This document shows, piece after piece, positions 41,694 to 49,804 of a DNA stretch of 64,000 bases (position 1 is the first letter of the stretch; each line of letters starts with the position of its first letter). The position numbers and the translations under genes are program-made. Origin of the DNA: JAMXLO01 sp964427005. Lineage in GTDB: Bacteria; Pseudomonadota; Alphaproteobacteria; Acetobacterales; Acetobacteraceae. The notes under the pieces were generated by a model. It was not told the DNA's origin and made no database searches. It saw only the letters and a list, made by a program, of their open reading frames with translations. Location: NCBI GenBank assembly GCA_964427005.1, contig CAYRTL010000004.1:1-64000 (forward strand), given 5' to 3'.

Positions 41694-42049
41694 AATCCCA
41701 TCTCAGATGCCCTGTGCCGGAACTGCAGCGCGACCAGCGCCGCCTTCGCCGGCCGCATCATCAGAACGGCCAGTGGTATGGTTACCACCGGCCACACCAC
41801 GGCGTGCAGCCAGAGCGGCGGCGAGAAGCGGAATTCCACCCAGAACGCCAGCCCGACGATGATGGCGCCAAGCACCAGGATCACGCCGACTGCGGCACCA
41901 TCGCCGGCGTCATGCGCTCGCAGATCGAGGCCGCAGACATCGCAGCGATCGCGCACCTCCAGCAGACCACGGAACAACTTGCCGCTGCCGCATCGCGGGC
42001 AGCGGCAGGCGATCGCGACCTGAAACAGCGAGGGTGTGGGTTGCGCCAA
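41690..42049 (-). CDS. DUF983 membrane protein of the cox operon
   Basis: 119 residues. A zinc-ribbon-like pair CRCPRCG...RCDVCG stands at the N-terminus, followed by two membrane helices (VGVILVLGAIIVGLAFWV and LHAVVWPVVTIPLAVLM). DUF983 genes lie next to ctaE and SURF1 in many alphaproteobacteria. The open frame extends to 42151 but overlaps ctaE; the TTG at 42047-42049, ten bases after the ctaE stop and just after GGAGAG, is the better start. Function unknown, presumably oxidase biogenesis. Confidence 0.82.
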   Translation of the reverse strand: MAQPTPSLFQVAIACRCPRCGSGKLFRGLLEVRDRCDVCGLDLRAHDAGDGAAVGVILVLGAIIVGLAFWVEFRFSPPLWLHAVVWPVVTIPLAVLMMRPAKAALVALQFRHRASEMGL

Positions 42050-42060
42050 CGCTCTCCGTG

Positions 42061-42912
42061 TCAGTGCGGCGCTGTGACCGGGCTGGCTCCCCACCAATAG
42101 ATACAGGTGAACAGGAACAGCCAGACCACATCGACGAAGTGCCAGTACCAAGCGGCAGCCTCAAAGCCGAAATGCCGTTCCGGCGTAAAGTGACCGGCAC
42201 GCGCACGGAACCAGCAAACGATCAGGAAGCAGGTGCCGACAATAACGTGGAAGCCATGAAAGCCCGTGGCAAGGAAGAAGGTCGAAGGGTACACACCGCC
42301 GCCAACGAACTTGAACGGCGCGTCGGAATACTCGATCGCCTGGCATAGCGTGAAGCTGAGGCCCAGCAGTATCGTGAGGCCCAGGCCGGTAACCAGCGTC
42401 TTCCGGTCATTTTCCAGCAGCCCGTGGTGCGCCCAGGTGATCGTCGTGCCCGAGAGCAACAGGATCATCGTGTTCAGGATGGGGACGTGGAACGGGTCGA
42501 AGGTATGGATGGTGGACGGCGGCCACACCGTCTCACCATTCCCCTGCACGTCGGGGAATAGGGCAAAGTTGAAGAACGCCCAGAAGAACGCGACGAAGAA
42601 CATCACCTCCGAGGTGATGAAGAACAGCATGCCGTAGCGCAGGCCGAGGCGGACAACGGGCGTGTGGACGCCCGGCGTGCGGCTCTCGCGCACCACGTCA
42701 CGCCACCAGAAGAACATCGTGCCGAGTACGATCACCGCACCGAGAATAAGGGTGATGTAGCTGCCGAAATGCGCGGCGAAAATGATGCCGAGTACGATGA
42801 GCAGACCGCCAACGGCGCCGATAATGGGCCAGGGGCTTGGATCAACCAGATGATAGGGCTGGTGGAGACCGGAACTTTCGACTGTGGTGGTGCCGTGCGC
42901 GTGGTCGCTCAT
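42061..42912 (-). CDS. ctaE: Cytochrome c oxidase subunit III
   Basis: 283 residues with seven membrane helices. Conserved stretches: 'HPYHLVDPSPWPIIGAVGG'-type N-terminus, 'GMLFFITSEVMFFVAFFWAFF', 'WAHHGLLENDRKT' and 'TGFHGFHVIVGTCFLIVCWFRA', ending 'AAWYWHFVDVVWLFLFTCIYWWG'. Subunit III of an aa3-type oxidase stabilises the D-channel proton uptake. Follows ctaG by about 50 bases in the same operon. The ATG is at 42910-42912. Confidence 0.97.
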   Translation of the reverse strand: MSDHAHGTTTVESSGLHQPYHLVDPSPWPIIGAVGGLLIVLGIIFAAHFGSYITLILGAVIVLGTMFFWWRDVVRESRTPGVHTPVVRLGLRYGMLFFITSEVMFFVAFFWAFFNFALFPDVQGNGETVWPPSTIHTFDPFHVPILNTMILLLSGTTITWAHHGLLENDRKTLVTGLGLTILLGLSFTLCQAIEYSDAPFKFVGGGVYPSTFFLATGFHGFHVIVGTCFLIVCWFRARAGHFTPERHFGFEAAAWYWHFVDVVWLFLFTCIYWWGASPVTAPH

Positions 42913-42963
42913 GCCGAACCCATTCCCGAATTGTGGCGCATCATCGCGAAATCATCCGACGGT

Positions 42964-43557
42964 TCAAGGGGTCTGCCGCGTCAGCGGACCGACATGCGGG
43001 CCAGCCTGGGCGAGCGCGCCAGACTTGGCGGCGTCCTCGAGCGTACGGAAGAAGGTGTAGGAGAGGGTGATCGTGCGGATATCCGCCGTGTTGGGGTCCT
43101 TGGCGATCTCCGGATCGACCCAGAAGCTGAGCGGGAACTGCATCTTTTGTCCCGGCTGCAACGTCTGCTGGTTGAAGCAGAAGCAGGCGGTTTTGTGGAA
43201 GTACTTGCCGGCCGTGTCTGGCGTGACGTTGTACAGCGCGACCCCAGTGACTGGCGTGCCGGCTTCGTTCCGCGCATCGTAGAACGCGAGGTGTTCGTCC
43301 CCGAGTGCCACCCGGATCTGCTCCTGCTCCGGCCGGAACTCCCACGGCAGGTTCGGATAAGTGTTGGCGTTGAAGCGCACGGTGATGAACTGGCGTGTCG
43401 CACCTGGTGCGGCTTCCTTGCCGATCTGCGGTGTGCCGCCGTAACCGGTTGCGGCGCAGAACAGTCGGTAGAGCGGCACAGAGGCGAACGAGACGCCCAC
43501 CATGGCGACGATGATGGCGGCAAGCGTGATGCCGATGGTGCGGTTGCTGGTGCGCAT
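42964..43557 (-). CDS. ctaG: Cytochrome c oxidase assembly protein CtaG (Cox11)
   Basis: 197 residues: an N-terminal membrane anchor (GITLAAIIVAMVGVSFASVPLY, about 10-30) and a periplasmic beta-sandwich with the copper-binding motif CFCFNQQTLQPGQ. It delivers copper to the CuB site of subunit I. The ATG at 43555-43557 shares one base with the stop of the small upstream gene (TAATG), so they are translationally coupled; a 16-codon extension is unlikely. Confidence 0.95.
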   Translation of the reverse strand: MRTSNRTIGITLAAIIVAMVGVSFASVPLYRLFCAATGYGGTPQIGKEAAPGATRQFITVRFNANTYPNLPWEFRPEQEQIRVALGDEHLAFYDARNEAGTPVTGVALYNVTPDTAGKYFHKTACFCFNQQTLQPGQKMQFPLSFWVDPEIAKDPNTADIRTITLSYTFFRTLEDAAKSGALAQAGPHVGPLTRQTP

Positions 43558-43679
43558 TATGACTTCGTCATCTTCACGATGGTGATGGCGTAGAACAGGA
43601 CGCACAGCACGAGCAGCACCACCAGCATGGCCCAGTTGCGCGCGCGGCGGCGGCGCATGTCATCTGGGTCGAGCGCCAC
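43557..43679 (-). CDS. Small single-pass protein of the cox operon (CoxF-like)
   Basis: A 40-residue protein between ctaB and ctaG: a charged N-terminus (DPDDMRRRRARN) followed by one helix (WAMLVVLLVLCVLFYAITIV) and a short KMTKS end. The GTG at 43677-43679 starts seven bases after the ctaB stop; the ATG at 43658 is an alternative giving 33 residues. Alphaproteobacterial cox operons commonly carry such a small gene at this spot. The stop overlaps the ctaG start. Likely an assembly factor or accessory subunit (inference). Confidence 0.7.
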   Translation of the reverse strand: MALDPDDMRRRRARNWAMLVVLLVLCVLFYAITIVKMTKS

Positions 43680-43686
43680 CGCGTCA

Positions 43687-44604
43687 TCACCCCGCCAGCC
43701 GATCGACGGCAAGCGCAGCGAATAACGCAAACAGATAGAGGATCGAGTATTTGAACGCGGCCCGCGCCGGAGCGTCATTGGTCAGGCTGACGCCGGCCCC
43801 ATCCTGCCGATCGCTTACCACGCGCCAGACTGCCGCGATAAAGCCCAAACCAAGCACCAACGCCGCCAGGCCGTAGATCCCACCAGAGAGCCCGATCAGC
43901 CACGGCGAGAGCGAAAGCGGCACCAGTAGCAGCGTGTAGATGACAATCTGCCGCCGTGTCTCCTTGGCTCCCGCGACAACGGGCAGCATTGGCACGCCGG
44001 CGCGCTGGTAATCACTGTTCGCGAATAGCGCGAGCGACCAGAAATGCGGCGGGGTCCAGAAGAACACGATGGCGAAGAGGACCAGCGGAAGCAGATCGAC
44101 CGAGCCAGTCACAGCCGCCCAGCCTATCACCGGCGGGAATGCACCCGCGGCACCGCCGATGACAATGTTCTGTGGCGTACGGCGCTTCAGCCACATGGTA
44201 TAAACGAATACATAGAACGCAATCGACAGCGCCAGGACGAAGGCCGCGGTCAGGTTGACCGCCAGTCCCATCATGATGACCGAGCCGACTGCCAGCGTGA
44301 CGCCATAGCCCAGCGCCGCTCCTGGTTCGATGCGCCCGGCCGGGATCGGGCGATTGCGAGTCCGCCGCATAACGGCGTCGATGTCGCGGTCGTACCACAT
44401 GTTGATCGCGCCGCAGGCGCCCGCAGCGACGGCGATGCACAACACCGCGGTGAACGCCAGGACGGGATGCAGATGCCCCGGCGCGATCACCAGGCCGATA
44501 ACTCCGGTAAAGACCACGAGTGTCATCACCCGCGGCTTCAGCAGAGCTATCCAGTCGCTGACCTCAGACGGCTGTGATGTGGTGACCGCCTCACTCATGC
44601 TCAT
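43687..44604 (-). CDS. ctaB: Protoheme IX farnesyltransferase (heme O synthase)
   Basis: 305 residues, a UbiA-family polytopic membrane enzyme with about nine helices. The first prenyl-diphosphate motif is 'NMWYDRDIDAVMRRTRNRP', and the loop 'LKRRTPQNIVIGGAAGAFPPVIGW' plus 'WTPPHFWSLAL' are typical of CtaB/CyoE. Converts heme b to heme o on the way to heme a. The heme a synthase gene (ctaA) is not in this window. Lies between ctaD and the small CoxF-like gene; the intergenic palindrome at 44641-44663 separates it from ctaD. Confidence 0.96.
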   Translation of the reverse strand: MSMSEAVTTSQPSEVSDWIALLKPRVMTLVVFTGVIGLVIAPGHLHPVLAFTAVLCIAVAAGACGAINMWYDRDIDAVMRRTRNRPIPAGRIEPGAALGYGVTLAVGSVIMMGLAVNLTAAFVLALSIAFYVFVYTMWLKRRTPQNIVIGGAAGAFPPVIGWAAVTGSVDLLPLVLFAIVFFWTPPHFWSLALFANSDYQRAGVPMLPVVAGAKETRRQIVIYTLLLVPLSLSPWLIGLSGGIYGLAALVLGLGFIAAVWRVVSDRQDGAGVSLTNDAPARAAFKYSILYLFALFAALAVDRLAG

Positions 44605-44640
44605 ACGTACGCCTCAAGCGCAGCCCGATCCTCTACCGTC

Positions 44641-44663
44641 ATGGCCGGGCCTGATCCGGCCAT
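44641..44663. repeat. ATGGCCGG-type intergenic palindrome
   Basis: Arms ATGGCCGG (44641-44648) and CCGGCCAT (44656-44663) with a 7-base loop. Its last base is part of the ctaD stop codon, so the hairpin forms right at the 3' end of the ctaD message inside the cox operon. Confidence 0.75.
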
Positions 44664-46255
44664 CAGCGGATGCGCGGCAGTTCCGCGAACGTGTGGAACG
44701 GCGGCGGCGAGGAAACGCTCCATTCCAGCGTCGTGGCGCCTTCACCCCAATAATTATCCGCCAGATGGTCCTTCGAGGTGAGGGTGCGGAACAGGACATA
44801 GAGGAACACCAGGAAGGCGACGCCGCCGATATACGCGCCAATGGAGGACACGAAGTTCCAGCCCGCGAAGGCAGCCGGGTAGTCCGGATAGCGCCGCGGC
44901 ATGCCCGACAGGCCCAGGAAGTGCTGCGGGAAGAACGTGAGGTTGACGCCGATGAACGTCAGCCAGAAATGCACCTTGCCCCAGAACTCCGGATACTGAT
45001 GACCGGACATCTTGCCGATCCAGTAATAGAAACCGGCGAAGATCGAGAACACCGCACCCAGCGAAAGCACGTAGTGGAAGTGCGCCACCACATAGTACGT
45101 GTTGTGTACGATCTGGTCGATGCCGGCATTGGACAACACCACGCCTGTGACGCCGCCGACGGTGAACACGAACAGGAAGCCGATGGCCCACAGCATCGGC
45201 GTCTTCAGCTCCACGGAGCCACCCCACATGGTGGCGATCCATGAGAAGATCTTGATGCCCGTGGGCACGGCGATGACCATCGTCGCGGCCATGAAGTAGG
45301 CGCGGGTGTCGACGTCGATGCCGGAGACGAACATGTGGTGCGCCCACACGACGAACCCGATCACCCCGATGGCGACCATGGCGTAGGCCATGCCGAGGTA
45401 GCCGAACACGGGCTTCTTGCTGAAGGTGGAGATCACGTGGCTGATGATGCCGAAGCCCGGCACGATCATGATGTACACTTCGGGATGGCCGAAGAACCAG
45501 AACAGGTGCTGGAACAGCACCGGATCGCCGCCGCCAGCAGGGTCAAAGAACGCCGTGCCGAAGTTGCGGTCGCAGATCAGCATGGTGATCGCGCCGGCCA
45601 GCACCGGGATCGACAGCAGCAGCAGGAACGCGGTCACCAGCATCGCCCAGATGAACAGCGGCATCTTGTGCAGCGTCATGCCAGGCGCGCGCATGTTGAA
45701 GATGGTGGTGATGAAGTTGATCGCGCCGAGGAGCGAGCTGGCGCCGGCCAGGTGCAGCGCGAATAGCGTGCAGTCCATGCCGAGGCCAGGCTCATACGTC
45801 ATGTTCGACAGCGGCGGATAGAGCGTCCAGCCAGAGCCCGACTCGTTCAGGAACAGGCCCGTGATGATCAGGATGAACGCCGGCGGCAGCAGCCAGAAGC
45901 TGATGTTGTTCAGCCGCGGAAACGCCATATCGGGCGCGCCGATCATCAGCGGGATGAACCAGTTGCCAAAGCCGCCGATGAGCGCGGGCATGACCGAGAA
46001 GAAGATCATCAGCAGGCCGTGCGACGTGACGATCGTGTTCCACTGCTGGCCATCGGTGACGATGTGCTGGCCAGGGAAATTGAGCTGCGCTCGCATGACC
46101 TCGGAGAGGATCGCACCGACCAGCCCGCCGACAACGGCAAAGCTGAGATAGAGCGTGCCAATGTCCTTGTGGTTCGTGCTGCAGAACCAGCGCACGAAGA
46201 AGCCGGGCTTATGGTCGTGGTGTTCGTGAGCGTGGTCGTGGGTGGTTGCCGACAT
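44663..46255 (-). CDS. ctaD: Cytochrome c oxidase subunit I
   Basis: 530 residues with twelve helices. Catalytic-centre signatures: 'FWFFGHPEVYIMIVPGFGIISHVI' (CuB His cross-linked to Tyr, plus the A-family channel Glu), 'WAHHMFVSGIDVD' (two CuB histidines), 'HFHYVLSLGAVFSIFAG' (heme ligand), K-channel region near 'TFSKKPVFGYLGM', and 'GGFGNWFIPLMIGAPDMAFPRLNN'. The GHPEVY form marks an A-type oxidase. The ATG at 46253-46255 follows AAGGAGAG; a seven-codon extension is unlikely. Follows ctaC by 30 bases. The His-rich N-terminus (HDHAHEHHDH) is a common feature of this subfamily. Confidence 0.98.
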   Translation of the reverse strand: MSATTHDHAHEHHDHKPGFFVRWFCSTNHKDIGTLYLSFAVVGGLVGAILSEVMRAQLNFPGQHIVTDGQQWNTIVTSHGLLMIFFSVMPALIGGFGNWFIPLMIGAPDMAFPRLNNISFWLLPPAFILIITGLFLNESGSGWTLYPPLSNMTYEPGLGMDCTLFALHLAGASSLLGAINFITTIFNMRAPGMTLHKMPLFIWAMLVTAFLLLLSIPVLAGAITMLICDRNFGTAFFDPAGGGDPVLFQHLFWFFGHPEVYIMIVPGFGIISHVISTFSKKPVFGYLGMAYAMVAIGVIGFVVWAHHMFVSGIDVDTRAYFMAATMVIAVPTGIKIFSWIATMWGGSVELKTPMLWAIGFLFVFTVGGVTGVVLSNAGIDQIVHNTYYVVAHFHYVLSLGAVFSIFAGFYYWIGKMSGHQYPEFWGKVHFWLTFIGVNLTFFPQHFLGLSGMPRRYPDYPAAFAGWNFVSSIGAYIGGVAFLVFLYVLFRTLTSKDHLADNYWGEGATTLEWSVSSPPPFHTFAELPRIR

Positions 46256-46285
46256 CGTCCGTCTCTCCTTACGCACTGACCAAAG

Positions 46286-47137
46286 TCAGTGCTGAACCTC
46301 TGCCGTCACGATCTGCTGGGTTGGCGCGGCATCGGAAAACTTGGTCTTGGCTTCATTCAGCCAGGCATTGAACTCCTGCTCCGGCACGGCATGCACGACG
46401 ATTGGCATGCGGCTGTGGTTCGTGCCGCAGATCTGATTGCACTCGCCGTAGAACACGCCGGGCTTGTCGGCGCGCAACCATGTCTCGATGGTCCGGCCGG
46501 GAATGGCATAGCGCTGCACCCCGAGCGCCGGAATGAACCAGCTATGGATGACATCGGTGCTGGTGGTCAGGATGCGGATGTTCTTGCCGACAGGGACCAC
46601 AAGCTGATTGTCGACATCCAGCAGCCGCCGCTGGCCGGGCTTCAATTGGTCATCAGGAATGATGTAGCTGGAGAAGTCGATGTTGTTGTTATCCGGGTAG
46701 GTATATTCCCAATACCACTGATGACCTGTGACCTTGATCGTCAGATCGGGATCATGCGTGCGGTCCTCGTAATAAACCAGGCGAAACGAGGGGATCGCCA
46801 TCACCACCAGGATCAGCACCGGGACCACCGTCCAGGCGATCTCAAGAACCGTGTTGTGCGAGGTCCGGCTGGGCAACGGGTTCCGCCTGGCGTTGTAGCG
46901 CCACATCACCCACACCAGCAGCCCGCCGACAAACAGCGTAATCAGAGTGATGATCACCAGCACCAGATTGTGCAGGCTGATCTGTTCCGCCTTCAGCGGC
47001 CCGAAAGCGGGCTGCATGTTCATTTCCCACGGGCGCGGCGCGCCGACTGCCTGGGCGAGCGCCGCACCGCAAGGGGCAGCAACGAGCATCATCAACGCGG
47101 CGAGCAGCCGCCGGTAAAGTAAAATCGGCCGATTCAT
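46286..47137 (-). CDS. ctaC: Cytochrome c oxidase subunit II
   Basis: 283 residues: signal peptide (LLAALMMLVAAPCGAALAQA), two membrane helices, and a periplasmic cupredoxin with the CuA ligands 'STDVIHSWFIP' (His) and 'GECNQICGTNHSRMPIV' (two Cys, His, Met). The position usually Glu between the cysteines (CSExC) is Gln here; since that ligand is a backbone carbonyl, CuA should still form. First gene of the oxidase operon; ATG at 47135-47137 gives a normal signal peptide. No cytochrome c domain is fused. Confidence 0.97.
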   Translation of the reverse strand: MNRPILLYRRLLAALMMLVAAPCGAALAQAVGAPRPWEMNMQPAFGPLKAEQISLHNLVLVIITLITLFVGGLLVWVMWRYNARRNPLPSRTSHNTVLEIAWTVVPVLILVVMAIPSFRLVYYEDRTHDPDLTIKVTGHQWYWEYTYPDNNNIDFSSYIIPDDQLKPGQRRLLDVDNQLVVPVGKNIRILTTSTDVIHSWFIPALGVQRYAIPGRTIETWLRADKPGVFYGECNQICGTNHSRMPIVVHAVPEQEFNAWLNEAKTKFSDAAPTQQIVTAEVQH

Positions 47138-47239
47138 CCCGCTTCGGTCCCCTAACCCGGACCCGTTTCGGGCCGGCGTCACATTGCGTGGCCTACCGGA
47201 CCGCGTGCGCGAGATCAAGGCCAGGACGGAGACGGTCAT

Positions 47240-47902
47240 TCACCTCGGCAGGCGAATAAGTTTGAAGATGCCGAACGGCGGCATATCCGCCATTGTAAGG
47301 TGCGGCATGTCTTCCGGTGCGAAAAGCGCGTCCATCTCGAAGTCTGGATGCCATCCGAGGGCACGTGACGCCGGCGCCAGAGTGCGTTCGACTAACCACA
47401 GCAGCCCCTTCTGCGCGGTGAAGTGGCCGAGGATCAGGATGTTTCCGCCAGGGCGGACAACGCGTCGCATCTCGGCCAGCAATTGGCGCGGGTGGGGCAC
47501 GACTGAAGCCACGAACATCGCCACCGCGACGTCGAACTCGGCCTCGGCGAAATCGGTAGCCTCAGCATCCATCTCGCGCAGCGCGGCCACGTTGGATAGC
47601 CCGCGCTCGGCAACCCGCTTGCGGGCCTGCGCCAGCATCTCCGCGGAGAGATCGATGCCCGTGATCCGCTTTGTCGGCAGGTAATTGGGCAGAGCGAGGC
47701 CGGTGCCGACGCCAACCTCCAGCACATTGCGTCCCGGAAGCTCATTGACCAGCTCCACAGCACGCCGCCGCGCCCGCAGGAAGACCCCGCCAAAGACCGC
47801 GTCGTAGACGCCCGCCCATCGGCGGTACGCCGCCCGGACGGCCTCAGCATCCATGGCGGGCCCTGAAGAACCATGCCGGCGGGTACGAAGTATGTCGCTC
47901 AT
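47240..47902 (-). CDS. pmtA: Phospholipid N-methyltransferase, Rhodobacter PmtA-like
   Basis: 220 residues of the UbiE-related PmtA group. 'AYRRWAGVYDAVFGGVFLRARRRAVELVNELPGRNVLEVGVGTGLALPNYLP' holds SAM motif I, followed by 'ITGIDLSAEMLAQARKRV', 'ALREMDAEATDFAEAEFDVAVAMFVASVVPHP' and 'RRVVRPGGNILILGHF'. Enzymes of this type methylate phosphatidylethanolamine to phosphatidylcholine. Start at ATG 47900-47902, with ATG at 47854 as an alternative. A second PmtA-like gene of the other (Sinorhizobium) type lies 110 bases upstream on the same strand. Confidence 0.85.
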   Translation of the reverse strand: MSDILRTRRHGSSGPAMDAEAVRAAYRRWAGVYDAVFGGVFLRARRRAVELVNELPGRNVLEVGVGTGLALPNYLPTKRITGIDLSAEMLAQARKRVAERGLSNVAALREMDAEATDFAEAEFDVAVAMFVASVVPHPRQLLAEMRRVVRPGGNILILGHFTAQKGLLWLVERTLAPASRALGWHPDFEMDALFAPEDMPHLTMADMPPFGIFKLIRLPR

Positions 47903-48011
47903 CTGCCCGCTTTCCTTCCGTCACCCAAGCCGACAGCAGGCCGCCCCGACTCGGCCTCGTCCGCTACGCTTGTAGCCCGGTAACGAGCGCGTGCCCACAC
48001 CGATCGCCGTA

Positions 48012-48596
48012 CTAGGCCTTGCGGCAGATATACGCGACGGCTGGGGGGACGTTCCCCCAGACGATTGCCGATTGGCGGACTTGGGCAAAGCTTCGCTGCA
48101 ACCTTCGGCGGAGCGCCCAGGCAGCCGGCAATACCATGCTTTGCAGATAGCCGAAGGTGACGAAGACACCCTCGGGAACGAGCGCCCTGTCCATCGCGGA
48201 GAACACCTCCTCCTGCAACGCGATCGGCAGCGTCGCCCAAGGCAGACCGCTGACGATGGCATCAACCGTTGCAATCCCGTTGGCTGCAAGAATGTCGGTC
48301 AGGTCCGCGACACTGCCCGTGACAAAGGCCAACTGGGGGAACTCGTCATTCAGCGCCGCCACAAACGACGGATTCAGCTCGATGCCGAGATAGCGGCAGT
48401 CAGGGCGCAACCGCGCCGCGATCTCTCGCGTGAATGCCCCAGTTCCCGGCCCAAACTCCACGATGGTACGGGCCGCCGTGAAATCGATCGGGTCCGCCAT
48501 AACGCGGGCCAGCGCCATGGAACTCGGCAATATAGCGCCCACTGTCCGTGGTGATCGCGCGAACTGCCGGAGAAAGAAGCTGACAGTCTGCGCCAC
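48012..48596 (-). CDS. Phospholipid N-methyltransferase-like, Sinorhizobium PmtA type
   Basis: About 194 residues. 'FFLRQFARSPRTVGAILPSSMALARVMA' is the typical N-terminus of Sinorhizobium-type PmtA and related proteins; motif I is 'IVEFGPGTGAFTREIAARL', followed by 'YLGIELNPSFVAALNDEFP', 'VDAIVSGLPWATLP' and 'PEGVFVTFGYLQSM', ending 'VWGNVPPAVAYICRK'. GTG at 48594-48596 gives the family start; the open frame reaches 48701 without support. May act in stepwise phosphatidylcholine synthesis with the neighbour, or on another acceptor. Confidence 0.78.
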   Translation of the reverse strand: MAQTVSFFLRQFARSPRTVGAILPSSMALARVMADPIDFTAARTIVEFGPGTGAFTREIAARLRPDCRYLGIELNPSFVAALNDEFPQLAFVTGSVADLTDILAANGIATVDAIVSGLPWATLPIALQEEVFSAMDRALVPEGVFVTFGYLQSMVLPAAWALRRRLQRSFAQVRQSAIVWGNVPPAVAYICRKA

Positions 48597-48731
48597 GCCA
48601 TGTCCCCGTGCTGTGCACCGACACAGCAGGCCGGTGTCGGCCTCCAGTAATCGGGTTTGACCGTGACCGGAAGTCCAATGCGTACAGCCCGACCGCCCCA
48701 CGGCTTAGGAGCGCAGGGTTGGGCACGGTCA

Positions 48732-48754
48732 GGTCGGGCCACTACAGCCCGACC
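48732..48754 (-). terminator. Possible hairpin terminator behind cold-shock gene
   Basis: Arms GGTCGGGC (48732-48739) and GCCCGACC (48747-48754) with a 7-base loop, 15 bases beyond the cold-shock gene's stop on the minus strand. There is no T-run, so Rho-independent activity is uncertain. Confidence 0.35.
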
Positions 48755-48768
48755 GACCGGCAGAAGCC

Positions 48769-48978
48769 TCAATCGGACTGCGACAGATTCACGGCCGCTG
48801 TGCGGCCGTTCTGCTGCTGCTCGATTTCGAAGCCCACCTTCTGCCCCTCACTCAGGCTACGGAAGCCAGCCTTCTGAACGGCACTGATGTGGACAAAGAC
48901 GTCCTTCCCGCCCGTGTCAGGAGCGATAAAGCCGTAGCCTTTGGTCGGGTTGAACCACTTAACGGTGCCCTTGGGCAT
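48769..48978 (-). CDS. Cold-shock-domain protein
   Basis: 69 residues, a single OB-fold cold-shock domain. The RNA-binding motifs RNP1 'KGYGFIAPD' (about 13-21) and RNP2 'DVFVHISAVQ' (about 25-34) are both visible, as in CspA-family RNA chaperones. The ATG is at 48976-48978. The 358 bases upstream have no gene, so a long 5' leader, common for cold-shock genes, is possible but not shown. The paralogue type cannot be told without comparison. Confidence 0.95.
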   Translation of the reverse strand: MPKGTVKWFNPTKGYGFIAPDTGGKDVFVHISAVQKAGFRSLSEGQKVGFEIEQQQNGRTAAVNLSQSD

Positions 48979-49336
48979 CGACGCGCTGCCTTTCTGCCTG
49001 TGGGCGCGACGCCCCTAAGCCGGAAGCGCCCGCCCCATTGTACGGGAGCGCGACGGATGTCTCCGCGACGCCCCACCCCTGTGGCAAAGCACCCGCCATT
49101 AATTGTTACCGACCCTGACGGTTTTGCCTCACCATCAACAACGATACGCGCACCCATGCTCACCCGCAATCAGTCCTGCAACCGACGGAACAGAATCCTG
49201 CGCTGCCGGGCGAGCAAGCACCCTCGACCGGCGGAAAGCGCTTGCATCCGCGCCAGCACCGCGCCATGTCGTTGGCATCGGGACGCGGCGACGTTAGATT
49301 GGACTGGGGCGCAGCGATCCGTCCCTTGGAGGTTTC
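48979..49336. other. Non-coding stretch between cold-shock gene and tatA
   Basis: 358 bases with no convincing reading frame. It should hold the cold-shock promoter and leader (minus strand) and the tatA promoter (plus strand); GGAGG lies five bases before the tatA ATG. I saw no clear hairpin or riboswitch pattern. Confidence 0.6.
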
Positions 49337-49579
49337 ATGGGTAGTTTCAGCATCTGGCACTGGATGGTCGTGCTGCTGGTCGTCCTGCTGCTATTTGGCG
49401 GCGGCAAGGTCAGCAGCCTGATGGGTGACTTTGCCAAAGGTATCAAGTCATTCAAAAAGAACATGGCGGAGGGCGACGACGCCTCGATGGAGGCGAGTGC
49501 CGACAAACCGGCTGGCACGATTGCCGGTCCGGGCAGCCAGGGTGCCGGGGCGAGCCGCGAGCACACCGCCGCGCACTGA
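49337..49579 (+). CDS. tatA: Twin-arginine translocase subunit TatA
   Basis: 80 residues: a short periplasmic start, one membrane helix (WMVVLLVVLLLFGG, about 9-22), the hinge Gly-Lys (GGGKVSSLMGDFAKG), an amphipathic helix (KGIKSFKKNM) and an acidic, flexible tail. TatA forms the pore of the Tat export system for folded proteins. ATG 49337 has GGAGG five bases upstream. tatB and tatC are not adjacent, so the Tat genes are split in this genome. Could be named TatE, but the sequence fits TatA. Confidence 0.92.
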   Translation: MGSFSIWHWMVVLLVVLLLFGGGKVSSLMGDFAKGIKSFKKNMAEGDDASMEASADKPAGTIAGPGSQGAGASREHTAAH

Positions 49580-49622
49580 TCCGCGGCCTGCGGCGCAACT
49601 CTGCCCCAGCATTGTTTCAGCC

Positions 49623-49645
49623 ATGGCCGGGCTTTGCCCGGCCAT
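49623..49645. repeat. ATGGCCGGGC-type perfect hairpin
   Basis: Arms ATGGCCGGGC (49623-49632) and its exact complement (49636-49645) with a TTT loop, 43 bases after the tatA stop. Same family as 38901, 44641 and 56998. May terminate or stabilise the tatA transcript. Confidence 0.8.
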
Positions 49646-49705
49646 TTGCGTTGCAATGGCCGAAAGCCCGAGACGCGATTCAAGCTCTTGGGGGTACAAT
49701 CGCGG

Positions 49706-49725
49706 TTTTCCACAAGTTTTTGTGG
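49706..49725. promoter_or_regulatory. DnaA-box-like site and hairpin upstream of gcrA
   Basis: TTTTCCACA (49706-49714) is one mismatch from the DnaA box TTATCCACA. CCACAA...TTGTGG (49710-49725) also forms a short inverted repeat, so a second half-site lies on the other strand. TTGACG at 49744 could be a -35 element; no clear -10 follows at normal spacing. In Caulobacter, gcrA is under DnaA and CtrA control, so the site is plausible. Confidence 0.4.
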
Positions 49726-49804
49726 CTTAGGCCATTTGTTTTGTTGACGGCGGCCGATCCCTCGCTACCGTATCTTGTGGTTGAACCAGTGGGGGGACCA
49801 CGAG

